Below, one piece after another: positions 49,016-57,826 of a stretch of 64,000 nucleotides of DNA. The stretch is taken from positions 26,092 through 90,091 of the forward strand of contig JBHJGV010000010.1 of assembly GCA_050331455.1 (NCBI GenBank). The letters are read 5' to 3'. The position numbers were made by a program, and so were the translations under genes. Each line of letters starts with the position of its first letter. Within the stretch, counting starts at the first letter, position 1. A model generated the notes under the pieces. The model was not told the origin of the DNA, ran no database searches, and saw only the letters and a program-made list of their open reading frames with translations. Source of the stretch: CAYUYV01 sp050331455. Its GTDB lineage: Bacteria > Pseudomonadota > Alphaproteobacteria > JAJFIK01.

Positions 49016-50403
49016 AGCCGCCGCATCCCATGGCCCCCAGTCCCCATGCCGCTGCAACGCAGGAACGCCTGTCCGGATGGGGACGGTTCCCCCGTAAGCA
49101 GTGCATCCTTGTCGAACCGCGCACCGACCAGGACTGGATTGACCTTGTGACCGGCGGCGACGAGCCAGTCATCGCAAGGGGCGCCGGGCGGGCCTATGGC
49201 GACAGCGCCCTGGGTACGGGCCTCACCCTGTCCACCCGCTATCTTGACCGCATTCTGGATTTCGACCCGGCCACCGGGCTCCTCGCCGTGGAGGCCGGCG
49301 CCATGCTGGGCAACATCGTCGATGGCTTCCTGCCCGAGGGATGGCTGCCGCCCGTGTTGCCGGGCACGCGCCATGTCACCGTCGGCGGGATGGTGGCGGC
49401 GGATGTTCACGGCAAGAACCATCACGGGCAAGGCAGTTTCGGGCGCCATGTGGCCTGGCTCGACCTGCTGGAGGCGGACGGCACCATCACCCGGTGCAGC
49501 CCCACAGACCATGGAGCCCTGTTCCATGCGACCGTCGGAGGGATGGGGCTGACCGGTATTGTTCTCAGGGTGGCCTTTCGGATGATCCCTGTGCGCACCG
49601 CCTGGATGCAAGAGGAACGGGTTCTTGCCGCCGATCTCGATGCGACCATGGCGTCCTTCGAGGCCTCCGACAACTGGGCCTATTCGGTGGCCTGGATCGA
49701 TTGTGTGTCTTCCGGGCGCCATTTGGGGCGCTCCGTGCTCTACCGGGCCAACCATGCCCAGCCAGACGCCCTGACCGGCGCACCGGCCATCGATCCGCTT
49801 GCGCTGCCCGGCCGGCGATCCCTCCGTGTGCCCATGGATGGCCCGTCCTGGATGCTCCAGGGTCTGACCATGCGGGCTTTCAATGCCGCTTATTACCGGA
49901 TGGCCGCCCGGTCCCCCCGGGAGCGCCTTGTGGATTGCGCGCGCTTTTTTCATCCCCTCGATGGGGTGATCGGATGGAACCGGCTTTACGGGCCGCGGGG
50001 CTTTGTCCAGTTCCAATGCGTCCTGCCGACCGGAACCGCCACGTCCGGCTTGCGCCGAATTCTGGAAACGACGGCACGCGCCGGGCAGGGATCATTCCTT
50101 GCGGTCCTCAAACGCTTTGGCGCCTTTGCATCGGCCGGCACCGGACTGTCCTTCACGGCGCCCGGCTATACGCTGTGTCTGGATTTTCCGGCCACGCCTG
50201 AAAGACTGAGCCTTCTTGAGGGTCTCGACCGCATTGTTCTCGATCACGGGGGCCGGTTCTACCTCGCCAAGGATGCCCGTATGGACCGGGGAACCTTTCA
50301 CGCCGCCGAACGGGACCGCCTGCCGGCTTTCCAGCGCTTTCGCCGGGAAACCGGAGCTAGCGAGCGGTTTCAGTCTCACCAAAGCGCTCGGCTTGGCCTG
50401 TGA
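49012..50403 (+). CDS. DprE1-like decaprenylphosphoryl-ribose oxidase (FAD)
   Basis: 463 residues from GTG 49012 (overlaps the previous TGA); ATG 49030 is the alternative. The VAO-type FAD domain has P-V-I-A-R-G-A-G-R-A-Y-G-D-S and G-G-M-V-A-A-D-V-H-G-K-N-H-H with His133. G-Y-T-L-C-L-D-F-P holds Cys389 and L-A-K-D-A-R holds Lys420. These align with His132, Cys387 and Lys418 of M. tuberculosis DprE1 as I recall it. The enzyme would oxidise C-2 of polyprenylphosphoryl ribose to the 2-keto form. The reductase DprE2 that completes the epimerisation is not seen nearby. The 3' end overlaps the convergent GT4 gene by 47 bases. Confidence 0.9.
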   Translation: MKPPHPMAPSPHAAATQERLSGWGRFPRKQCILVEPRTDQDWIDLVTGGDEPVIARGAGRAYGDSALGTGLTLSTRYLDRILDFDPATGLLAVEAGAMLGNIVDGFLPEGWLPPVLPGTRHVTVGGMVAADVHGKNHHGQGSFGRHVAWLDLLEADGTITRCSPTDHGALFHATVGGMGLTGIVLRVAFRMIPVRTAWMQEERVLAADLDATMASFEASDNWAYSVAWIDCVSSGRHLGRSVLYRANHAQPDALTGAPAIDPLALPGRRSLRVPMDGPSWMLQGLTMRAFNAAYYRMAARSPRERLVDCARFFHPLDGVIGWNRLYGPRGFVQFQCVLPTGTATSGLRRILETTARAGQGSFLAVLKRFGAFASAGTGLSFTAPGYTLCLDFPATPERLSLLEGLDRIVLDHGGRFYLAKDARMDRGTFHAAERDRLPAFQRFRRETGASERFQSHQSARLGL

Positions 50404-51715
50404 TCCAGGCCATGGCGCGTTCCAGATGCTCCGCCCGGGTTGGAAAAGTCAGCCCTCGCAGGCGGCGCAATTGTGCGGTTCGGCGCGGCGAGTCCGGCGC
50501 CGCATAGGCGAGGATCGCGTCCTGCCAGCCGGCGCCGTCCAGGGGGGACAGATAGTCCGGCGCCCCTTGGCCCACCTCCCGCAAGGCCGGAAGATCCGAG
50601 GCCAGAACAGGCGTCCCGGCACCCAGGGCCTCGATGACGGGCAGGCCGAACCCTTCCGCGAAAGACGGCATCAACACGGCCCGCGCGCTGCGCATCAGGC
50701 GGCTCAGGTCCCGGTCGTTCAGGGGGCCTGCCTCGAAGACGGTCCGCATGAGGGTGGGACAGCGGTCCAGCAGGGCAAGCGCCGTGTCGTTTTCCCATCC
50801 CCGCTGCCCCACGAGCACGAGGCGTGGGCAGGCTGGGCCAAGCCGCTTCGTCAGGTCCCGCCACAGACTCAGCAAAAGCGTATGGTTCTTGCGCGCCTCG
50901 ATGGTTCCGACACAGAGGAAAAAAGGCGGCGCCGACGCAGGTGCGGCCCCCGCGCTCCGGAACGCATCCTCCAACCACAGGGGCTCCACATGCAGGGGCA
51001 CGCGGCGACGGGCCAGACCGGGCATCAGGTCCTTCAGATCCGCGGCCGTGGCCGCCGAATTGACGATGACCCCGTCTGCGAGGGCCTCAACCGTGTCCAG
51101 GCGGCGACGATGGCGTTCCGCATCCCCCCCACGCGCATATTCCGGATACTGTACGGGGATCGCATCGTGCAGAAACACCACCATGCGCGCCCCGGCCCAG
51201 CTCTTGATCCGTGCCAGGAGCGCGGCTTTGTCGAGATGATGATGGGAGACATTCAGATAAAGTGGGGCCGCACCGCCCCTGTCCGGGGCCCGGCCCAGCG
51301 GGCGCCAGGGCAGGATCGGGGTTCGCCCGTTTAGGGCAGATCCGGATGGCCGGTGGTGTTCCTGGGGCGCTGACCCGGCAAAGGCTGGCCAGTCCAGGCC
51401 CGGCCAGTCCAGGTACTGGGCAAGCCCAGCGAGATCGCCCGTGCGTTCCGCCCACTGGTGATCCAGATGGCGCGACAGCGCCGCCACATGGCCGCGCGGA
51501 ATGCGCCAGACTCGGCCGCGCCGCACGGCGACGAAAAGTGCGCGCGAAGGATCCGCCGCGAGAAGAGCATCTGCATAGGCCTTTTCCACACGGTCGATTC
51601 CCGTCGGCGCGGCGCTCCAGGCCCGGGACAGCAGCCGGGAGACATCCAGAATGATGGTGGGCAGAATGACGCTGGGCAGAATGACGGTGGGGGAGGGCGG
51701 ATGGTCCGCTGTCAC
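50357..51715 (-). CDS. Glycosyltransferase family 4
   Basis: 452 residues. The start is GTG 51715, coupled to the previous stop by GTGA and preceded by GGAGG. The C-terminal GT-B domain has F-F-L-C-V-G-T-I-E-A-R-K-N-H-T, then FAEGFGLPVIEALGAGTPVL with the retaining-enzyme E-x7-E. G-I-D-R-V near the N-terminus is typical of mannosyl- or rhamnosyl-type capsule transferases. Three 15-bp units encode I-L-P-S/T-V/I just after the start (51647-51691). It probably builds the capsule repeat. Donor sugar unknown. Confidence 0.88.
   Translation of the reverse strand: MTADHPPSPTVILPSVILPTIILDVSRLLSRAWSAAPTGIDRVEKAYADALLAADPSRALFVAVRRGRVWRIPRGHVAALSRHLDHQWAERTGDLAGLAQYLDWPGLDWPAFAGSAPQEHHRPSGSALNGRTPILPWRPLGRAPDRGGAAPLYLNVSHHHLDKAALLARIKSWAGARMVVFLHDAIPVQYPEYARGGDAERHRRRLDTVEALADGVIVNSAATAADLKDLMPGLARRRVPLHVEPLWLEDAFRSAGAAPASAPPFFLCVGTIEARKNHTLLLSLWRDLTKRLGPACPRLVLVGQRGWENDTALALLDRCPTLMRTVFEAGPLNDRDLSRLMRSARAVLMPSFAEGFGLPVIEALGAGTPVLASDLPALREVGQGAPDYLSPLDGAGWQDAILAYAAPDSPRRTAQLRRLRGLTFPTRAEHLERAMAWITGQAERFGETETAR
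51647..51691 (-). repeat. Three 15-bp tandem repeats inside the GT4 gene
   Basis: CAGAATGATGGTGGG (51647), CAGAATGACGCTGGG (51662) and CAGAATGACGGTGGG (51677) are contiguous and differ at one or two bases. They keep the frame and encode repeated I-L-P-x-V, so copy-number change would lengthen or shorten the N-terminus without frameshift. Confidence 0.75.
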
Positions 51716-52824
51716 GGGGCGCCTCCAACGCCGGGCTGGCGTCTGCCCCATGTCCGGCCTGCCGCAAAAGAATGGGCGATCAGCCGGGCCGTCCAGGCCC
51801 GCAGACCGGGCCGGCCGCCTGTGCGCCCTGTCCCGACCGCCAAAAGGTCCAGCACGTCCTCGACGCTGCAGTGTTCGCCTGTCTGCGGATGCCGATAATC
51901 GGGGTAAAGAATGAGAGTGGCGGCGGTGAGGCGGGCCAGGGACACCGGGACGCCCCGCCGCGGCACGGCCACCCGGTCCGAGGTCAGGCCCCATCCCGCG
52001 TAGAACGGCGCACCGTAGGCCGTGACCCGGAGGCCCCGCAAAAGCGCTTCATAGCCCATCAGCGACGTCATGGTATGGACTTCGTCGGCAAGGGCGAGGG
52101 CGCTTGACGCGTGTACGTCCCTCAAAGTCAAGTCGGCTGTACGATCCAGAATGGCCTGGGGCACCCGGCCGGGGCGAAAGCCGCGCTCCACATCCGGGTG
52201 TGGTTTGTAAACGATGAAGGCATCCGGCCGGTCCCGCCGCACGCGCACCAGAAGATCCGTATTGCGCCGAATCTCCGGTGAGCCCTTGAGGACCGACGCA
52301 TCGGTCTCCACCTGACCCGGCACAAGAATCACCGGCCGGCCTCGGGCCATTTGGCGCAGCATGTCCCCGTCCTGCCGTCCGCCCACATTGTATTTCGACA
52401 GGCCCAGTGCGTTGATCCGGGCGATCAGAGCCTCAGCCCGGTCAAGAAGCGCATCGTCAATCAGGCCCTCCCGGATCAGCCTCTCAAGATCGCTGGGGGC
52501 CGAGGGATCATAGTGAATGCCGGTTCCGTCCAGGACGAGGGAAACGGGGCGGGCCCATTCCCGGCCCAACCCCACTGAGCGCAGAAAACCGTCCTCCACC
52601 TGAACAACGGGAATGCCGCGATCGCGGGCCGCGCGGATGAAAAGGTCATAGGGGCCCGATGCCCGCACGGCCAGCCGCCCGTGGCGACGCTCCGCCCGTT
52701 GAAGCGCGCGTGCCGGGGATACCATGAACCGGACCGGGCCACTGCCGTCACGCAGAAACGGGGTGAGCGCCCGCCGATTCCAGGGGCCATATCCCACACA
52801 GAGGGTTTCCCGCGGCATGGTCAT
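51712..52824 (-). CDS. Stand-alone KpsC-type module (capsule Kdo-transferase-like)
   Basis: 370 residues. It aligns along its length with the second half of the adjacent KpsC: V-E-D-G-F-L-R-S-V-G-L-G, D-G-T-G-I-H-Y-D, L-G-L-S-K-Y-N, I-L-V-P-G-Q-V-E-T-D-A-S, F-I-V-Y-K-P-H-P-D-V, A-D-E-V-H-T-M-T-S-L-M-G-Y-E-A-L, G-A-P-F-Y-A-G-W-G-L-T. KpsC modules are retaining beta-Kdo transferases that build the lipid-linked Kdo primer of group-2 capsules. A third module is unusual and looks like a local duplication. ATG 52824 overlaps the KpsC stop (ATGA) and GTGA links it to the GT4 gene. Confidence 0.88.
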   Translation of the reverse strand: MTMPRETLCVGYGPWNRRALTPFLRDGSGPVRFMVSPARALQRAERRHGRLAVRASGPYDLFIRAARDRGIPVVQVEDGFLRSVGLGREWARPVSLVLDGTGIHYDPSAPSDLERLIREGLIDDALLDRAEALIARINALGLSKYNVGGRQDGDMLRQMARGRPVILVPGQVETDASVLKGSPEIRRNTDLLVRVRRDRPDAFIVYKPHPDVERGFRPGRVPQAILDRTADLTLRDVHASSALALADEVHTMTSLMGYEALLRGLRVTAYGAPFYAGWGLTSDRVAVPRRGVPVSLARLTAATLILYPDYRHPQTGEHCSVEDVLDLLAVGTGRTGGRPGLRAWTARLIAHSFAAGRTWGRRQPGVGGAP

Positions 52825-54938
52825 GGGGGTGTCGGTCTTAAGGTCCACCACAGATCGAGCAGCAGACGGGCGAGGGCGGTACTGCCAGAGGGCCTCTTCA
52901 ACCGCTCAAGAACCAATCGTTCGATCACGTCCTCCACATCGCAGGGAATACCCGTGAACGGATCGACATAGCGGGGATAGAGGATCAGGGCGCCGGCCAC
53001 GAGTTGTTCCAGGGTCAAGGTCCGTGTACGGCGGGGGAAAGTCATATGGTCCCGCGTCAGGCCCCATCCGGCATAGAACGGTCCTCCATAGGTCTCGACG
53101 GTCAATCCCAGGATCAGGGCCTCGAAACCCATCTGGGATGTCATGGTGTGGACCTCGTCGGCCTCGTGCAGAGCCGAGGCCGGATCCATCCGGTCCAGGA
53201 TCACGTCGGCATGGGCGAGGACCGCATCCGCATGAAGACTGCGGGCCCTCCGTCCAAACTCAATGTCGGGATGGGGCTTGTAGGCAATGAACGCGTCCGG
53301 ATGATCACGGCGCACCCGGGCAAGGAGTGCAAGATTGGTGTTGACCTGGGGCGAGGAGCACCGGATGGAGGCATCCTGCTCCACCTGGCCGGGGACGAGG
53401 ATCCGGCGGCGCCTATCAGTTTGGCGATCATCCGCCTGGCGATGGATGGACCCGACGTGTCCGGACCGTCCGCAATTGTATTTGGACAGGCCCAGAGTCC
53501 TGATCTGCGACAGGACCATCCGAACACGGCCGAGAAGATCGGCGTTAAAGGTGCCTGTTTCCAGAAGGGTCTCCAGATCGCTCGGGCACCGGCAATCATA
53601 ATAGATCCCGGTGCGGTCGAACACAAGGGAGGCCGGCGCCGCCAAGTGGCGTCCGAGGCCGACGGAACGCAGGAACCCGTCCTCCGCATACACAAGATCA
53701 AGGTCCAGGGCCCGGATCTGCGCAGCCAGGGCGTCCGTGTGCCGGGATGCCCACAGGACCACCCGGCGGTTCTGCTGCCGGGCCCGGAGCAGGGTGGATC
53801 GGGCCGTGCGATCCGTCCGAGCTCGGCCGGCTGCGCTGTCCAGGAAGGGTCGCACTTGGCCGATCTTGCCGTTGCCGAGGCCTAGAATAATGGCAGGCGC
53901 AGCCGTATCGGCCCGATGGGTCCGGGCCCGTGTCGCAAGCCGCACGGCGGTCTGCACCGTACAGGGACGATCAAAGATGGGATCGCGATAGGAGGGATAG
54001 GCGAAGTAGGCGGCCCAAACCAGGGTTTCGAGGGAGGCACGTGCTGTGCGGCGGGGGCACAGGCGCCGATCATCGGTCAATCCCCACCCGGCATAAAAGG
54101 GCGTACCAAAACAGGTGACCGGCGCTCCCGCCATCAGCGCCTCGAACCCGGCATGGCTGGTCACGGTGTAGACGCGTGCGGCCCGGCGGGCCAGGGCCAT
54201 GAAGGGCGTGCCCGCATCCACGACCTTGAGCCCGAGCCGGTGTGCATGGGCCGCCAGATGACCGGTGCGTCCGCGGTCCCCGTCCTTGGGGTGTGTTTTC
54301 AGAACAATATGGGCATCCGGGTGTTCCGTACGGGCTGTCTCGACCATCTGGAAGAATGTTTCAGCCGTCGCACCGCCCCGCTCGATGGATTGGTCCTGGC
54401 GGATCTGGTCCGCCAGCACGATCAGGGAGCGATCTTCCGGCATCTGCATTTCAGCCATGCCGCATCCGCTGTTGAATTTTCCCAATTGCGCGCCCACCAT
54501 CTGGGTGATGAAAGCGCGGGTCTCTTCAAGGTCGGGGCAGCCCGCCTCCGCCGTTGCGGCGATCAGGCATTCGAGGGCGGACGGGCGCTCTGCGTCGTAA
54601 TAGATCCCGACCGGATCGACCACCAGGGACAGCAAGCGGTCACGCCCATGGGGCAGGCCCAGGGACCGGAGGAACCCGTCTTCCAGGGCGAGGTAAGGGA
54701 GGCCCCGGCGCACAGCTTCCATCCGTGCCCGCCCCTTGGTCCCCCACCCCAGCAGCGCATCCGGCCGCCCGCGCCCCGCCAGGGGGCCGGGCCAGTACAC
54801 CATGCGGCCCCAGGGCGCAAGGAAGGGGCTCAGGATCTTCCGCTGGCGCATGATCCCGAGAGATAGAACCCCAAGGCGGGCGTCAGGGCCAAGGCCATAG
54901 GTTTCGGGACGGACCAACGGGGACAAGACAGGCGGCAT
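52821..54938 (-). CDS. kpsC: KpsC, two-module capsule beta-Kdo transferase
   Basis: 705 residues in two homologous modules (about 1-340 and 365-705). Each has E-D-G-F-L-R-S-x-G-L (near 86 and 419), G-I-Y-Y-D, K-x-H-P (T-H-P-K-D and K-P-H-P-D) and G-x-P-F-Y-A-G-W-G-L-T. In characterised KpsC the two modules add alternating beta-Kdo residues onto lyso-phosphatidylglycerol after KpsS places the first; this poly-Kdo linker carries the capsule to the ABC exporter. It follows kpsD after 3 bases and overlaps the next gene by 4. Confidence 0.95.
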   Translation of the reverse strand: MPPVLSPLVRPETYGLGPDARLGVLSLGIMRQRKILSPFLAPWGRMVYWPGPLAGRGRPDALLGWGTKGRARMEAVRRGLPYLALEDGFLRSLGLPHGRDRLLSLVVDPVGIYYDAERPSALECLIAATAEAGCPDLEETRAFITQMVGAQLGKFNSGCGMAEMQMPEDRSLIVLADQIRQDQSIERGGATAETFFQMVETARTEHPDAHIVLKTHPKDGDRGRTGHLAAHAHRLGLKVVDAGTPFMALARRAARVYTVTSHAGFEALMAGAPVTCFGTPFYAGWGLTDDRRLCPRRTARASLETLVWAAYFAYPSYRDPIFDRPCTVQTAVRLATRARTHRADTAAPAIILGLGNGKIGQVRPFLDSAAGRARTDRTARSTLLRARQQNRRVVLWASRHTDALAAQIRALDLDLVYAEDGFLRSVGLGRHLAAPASLVFDRTGIYYDCRCPSDLETLLETGTFNADLLGRVRMVLSQIRTLGLSKYNCGRSGHVGSIHRQADDRQTDRRRRILVPGQVEQDASIRCSSPQVNTNLALLARVRRDHPDAFIAYKPHPDIEFGRRARSLHADAVLAHADVILDRMDPASALHEADEVHTMTSQMGFEALILGLTVETYGGPFYAGWGLTRDHMTFPRRTRTLTLEQLVAGALILYPRYVDPFTGIPCDVEDVIERLVLERLKRPSGSTALARLLLDLWWTLRPTPP

Positions 54939-54941
54939 CGC

Positions 54942-56597
54942 TCAGATCCTCAAGACGGTCGCCGTCGACAGGGCGATCTGGAACAGGATCTGGGTGATAT
55001 CCTTCGTCAGGGCGAACAGCCGGCCATTCACCTTGGGCAAGACCAGGATCTGATCGCCCGGCTGTGGCTTGAAACCCGGGCCGGCCCGGAGACTGGTGCC
55101 GTTCTGCCGGCGGATCACCAGGTCATTGCGCTGGGCCGACCGGGAATATCCGCCCGCCCGGTCAATGTAATCCCGGGCCGTCAGGCCGTCCCGTGCAGCG
55201 AAGGCTCCGGGCGCCACCACCTCGCCGGCCACGATGATCACATCCGTCCGGTCCGGAATGACGATGGTGTCCCCATCCTCAAGGCGAATGTCCGAAAGCG
55301 TTCCGTCCTCGAAGACCGAGATAACGCCCTCCGGATCCACCTCTTTCGCCTGTTCAACGAACCGCGCGATAAGGTTGGCCTCCGTCATTTGCAGCTGTGC
55401 CTGTTCCTGGTTCAGGGCACTTCCCGCCAGGACGTCCCGTTCCAGACGGGAGAGCGAATCGAGCAGGGCCTGTTTTTGCTGGGCCGCAACGCTGGGACGG
55501 CGCACATAGACCGATTTCGGATCGACGCTGCTGCCGTCCACGGAAATCAGGGCAAGGAGTTCCGACAGGCGGGCATCCCGCGGCAGGATCTGGACCGACG
55601 GAGTGGTCAGGCGGGCCTCCACCGCAACGGCGATGCTTCGGCCCAGGCTGTCGGTGCGGAAGGTGACATGGTCCCCCGCAAGAAGATCGGCCCGGCTGAA
55701 TTCAGCCAGGGAATAATAGCGCGTGAAAGGGGCACCCCGTCGCACACCCCGTAGGCTGACATTGCTGACGGAGGCACGGATCTGGGCGAGGGCTGTCAGG
55801 GCGGCGCCGGTCGCTTCCGCGCCGGACAGCTCAAAGGCAAAGGGCGCGCGCGCCTCCCCATCTACCGCGACAACGGGACCGCGGGGGCGCACAAAGATGA
55901 CATCCCCGTCCTTGAGCCGCTGCCGCGGCACCTCGCCCAGGATCAGGAAGTCGTAAAGATCCACCGTTTTGAGAAGGCGCCCGCCCCGGCGCAGGTCGAC
56001 GGCCCGGAAACTGCCCCGCGCCACGTCGATGCCTCCGGCCTGGTCCAGATAAAACAGCAGATCGTCCTGGGGCGAACCGAGATAGCGGCCCGGCCGGGGC
56101 ACATGGCCCGAAACATAAACGCCGATCGACCCGGGGGAGAGGAGGGCGGCATAGACCTGGACCGTATCCTTATAGACCTTGCCGACCCCCTTCTCGATGC
56201 GGGGCTGCAGATCGCTGGCGGCCACGCCCTCCAGCGCCAGGGGGCCAACGCCGGGCACGAACAGATTGCCCTTGGCATCGATGGTCTCCACGCCTTCCTC
56301 GGATTGCCCGCCGAACAGGCGCAGCAGAACTTTGTCACCCTGCTGCAGCTTGTAATTCTCCTGCTGGCTGACCCGCGATGCGGCGAAGCTCCCCGTAAAG
56401 AGGTTACGCCCAAAAACAGGCCGGTCGCTCGGATCGTCCGTCGCCGCGTCCAACGCGGTTTCGGCGCGCAGGCGGGCCGCATCTGCGATACCGGCATCCT
56501 GGGCCTTGGCCGAGGTCATGCCGCAGCCGGCCGCAAGCCCCAGAAAGCCGGAAACGGCAAGGCCAAGCCATGGTATTGTCGAGGGGGTCCGTCCCAT
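54942..56597 (-). CDS. kpsD: Capsule outer-membrane export protein (KpsD/Wza type)
   Basis: 551 residues. The N-terminal signal sequence ends L-G-L-A-A-G-C-G-M-T-S-A-K-A-Q, so either a lipoprotein at Cys25 or a standard cleavage. The Poly_export region has Y-K-L-Q-Q-G-D-K-V-L-L-R-L-F-G. SLBB-like modules include G-V-Y-V-S-G-H-V-P-R-P-G-R-Y and V-I-I-V-A-G-E-V-V-A-P-G-A-F. It forms the periplasmic/outer-membrane conduit. ATG 56597 shares a base with the KpsE stop (TGATG), so translation is coupled. Confidence 0.92.
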   Translation of the reverse strand: MGRTPSTIPWLGLAVSGFLGLAAGCGMTSAKAQDAGIADAARLRAETALDAATDDPSDRPVFGRNLFTGSFAASRVSQQENYKLQQGDKVLLRLFGGQSEEGVETIDAKGNLFVPGVGPLALEGVAASDLQPRIEKGVGKVYKDTVQVYAALLSPGSIGVYVSGHVPRPGRYLGSPQDDLLFYLDQAGGIDVARGSFRAVDLRRGGRLLKTVDLYDFLILGEVPRQRLKDGDVIFVRPRGPVVAVDGEARAPFAFELSGAEATGAALTALAQIRASVSNVSLRGVRRGAPFTRYYSLAEFSRADLLAGDHVTFRTDSLGRSIAVAVEARLTTPSVQILPRDARLSELLALISVDGSSVDPKSVYVRRPSVAAQQKQALLDSLSRLERDVLAGSALNQEQAQLQMTEANLIARFVEQAKEVDPEGVISVFEDGTLSDIRLEDGDTIVIPDRTDVIIVAGEVVAPGAFAARDGLTARDYIDRAGGYSRSAQRNDLVIRRQNGTSLRAGPGFKPQPGDQILVLPKVNGRLFALTKDITQILFQIALSTATVLRI

Positions 56598-57826
56598 CAA
56601 GCGACTCCACGGTGGTCGTTGATCCCGGCAATCGTGAAGCTGATGATTCCGTAGGCAACGACGATCAGGATCAGGGTCAGGATGAAAGAGAGGACGCGCC
56701 TGGGTTCGGTCGCCTCCATCGGAAGATTGGGATTGACGATTCGGACAAGGAAGCGCTGCCGTTTTTCTGCCAGGGCCCGGGCCGTGTCGAGGGCGGTCAG
56801 GGCGGAGATCAAGCGCCGGTCCGCATATTCGTGTTCGACCAGAAGTTCTTCATAGGTGATCAGACTTTCGGCGAGGGTGCCCCCCTGATCCGCGCCGGCG
56901 AGTTTCGCCCGCTGCTCGCCGATCTGGCCCTCAAGGGCCAGAATGCGGGCCTTGAGCTGTTGCACCTGGGGCGAGGCGTCTTGGCTGATGGTCCGCATGG
57001 ACGCAAGATCCGCCCGCAAGCGGGTAACTTCCTGCTCCAGCCCCATGACCGCCTGCAGGGCGCCGCTGCCCGATGCGACCGGGTTGAGATCGCCGGTGCG
57101 GTTTCGGAAACGGGCAAGGGCCACCCGCGCCGCCGTCACCTGGGCGCGGGCGTCCTCAACGTCCATCCGGGCGGTGCTGACGGTCGCTTCGCGAACCCGG
57201 CTGGAGAGGTCATTGATGAAGGTTTCGGACAGATCGAGGATCGATGTGGCGATGGCATGTGCGGTTTCCGGGGTGAAGGACTGCACATCCAGGGTCACGA
57301 TATTTGCCTCCCGGTCGATCGTGGTACTGACCAGCGACACAAAGAATTCGAGAAAGTCCTCGTCACTAGCGTTCACGGATAATTGGCGAAACGGATCGAG
57401 GCGGGGCGCACTGTAGAGGCTGCGCAGGTCGAGCCGGGCATCAAGGGCTTTCACCATATCATGGGAACCGATGAAATCCCGGATCGCGATGCTTTCCTGC
57501 ACGGTGCCGGATGTTTGGCCCACGAGCCCGGCGAGCAGCGGATCGGGCCCCGGGCTTTCGTTGCTGCGGATGGCGAAGCGAGCCTCGGACACATAAAGGG
57601 GCGCGGCGAGGGCGAAGTAATAGATGCCGCACAGGGCCGTCGCTGCGACCATGGTGGAGCGGAAGGGCTGTCTGCGCACGCTTTTCAGTCGACGGACCAA
57701 GCGCTGCCGCCGTCTCCGGGGCGGTTGCGAATCCGCCTGACCGGCTCCTTTTGCTCTGGTCGCGTCTGGGGCGGTGCCGGGCGCATCGGCCTGAACGGTG
57801 GGGACGATGGCAAGATCGCCGCTCAT
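56597..57826 (-). CDS. kpsE: Capsule export inner-membrane co-polymerase (KpsE-like)
   Basis: 409 residues. A basic N-terminus is followed by a membrane helix near 60-80 (TMVAATALCGIYYFALAAPL). There is a periplasmic domain (Y-V-S-E-A-R-F-A-I-R-S) with a long coiled coil (about 205-345), and a second helix at the end (R-V-L-S-F-I-L-T-L-I-L-I-V-V-A-Y-G-I). This is the PCP-3 layout of KpsE/CtrB. It bridges the KpsMT transporter and KpsD. Its ATG overlaps the upstream lipoprotein stop by 4 bases. Confidence 0.93.
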   Translation of the reverse strand: MSGDLAIVPTVQADAPGTAPDATRAKGAGQADSQPPRRRRQRLVRRLKSVRRQPFRSTMVAATALCGIYYFALAAPLYVSEARFAIRSNESPGPDPLLAGLVGQTSGTVQESIAIRDFIGSHDMVKALDARLDLRSLYSAPRLDPFRQLSVNASDEDFLEFFVSLVSTTIDREANIVTLDVQSFTPETAHAIATSILDLSETFINDLSSRVREATVSTARMDVEDARAQVTAARVALARFRNRTGDLNPVASGSGALQAVMGLEQEVTRLRADLASMRTISQDASPQVQQLKARILALEGQIGEQRAKLAGADQGGTLAESLITYEELLVEHEYADRRLISALTALDTARALAEKRQRFLVRIVNPNLPMEATEPRRVLSFILTLILIVVAYGIISFTIAGINDHRGVA

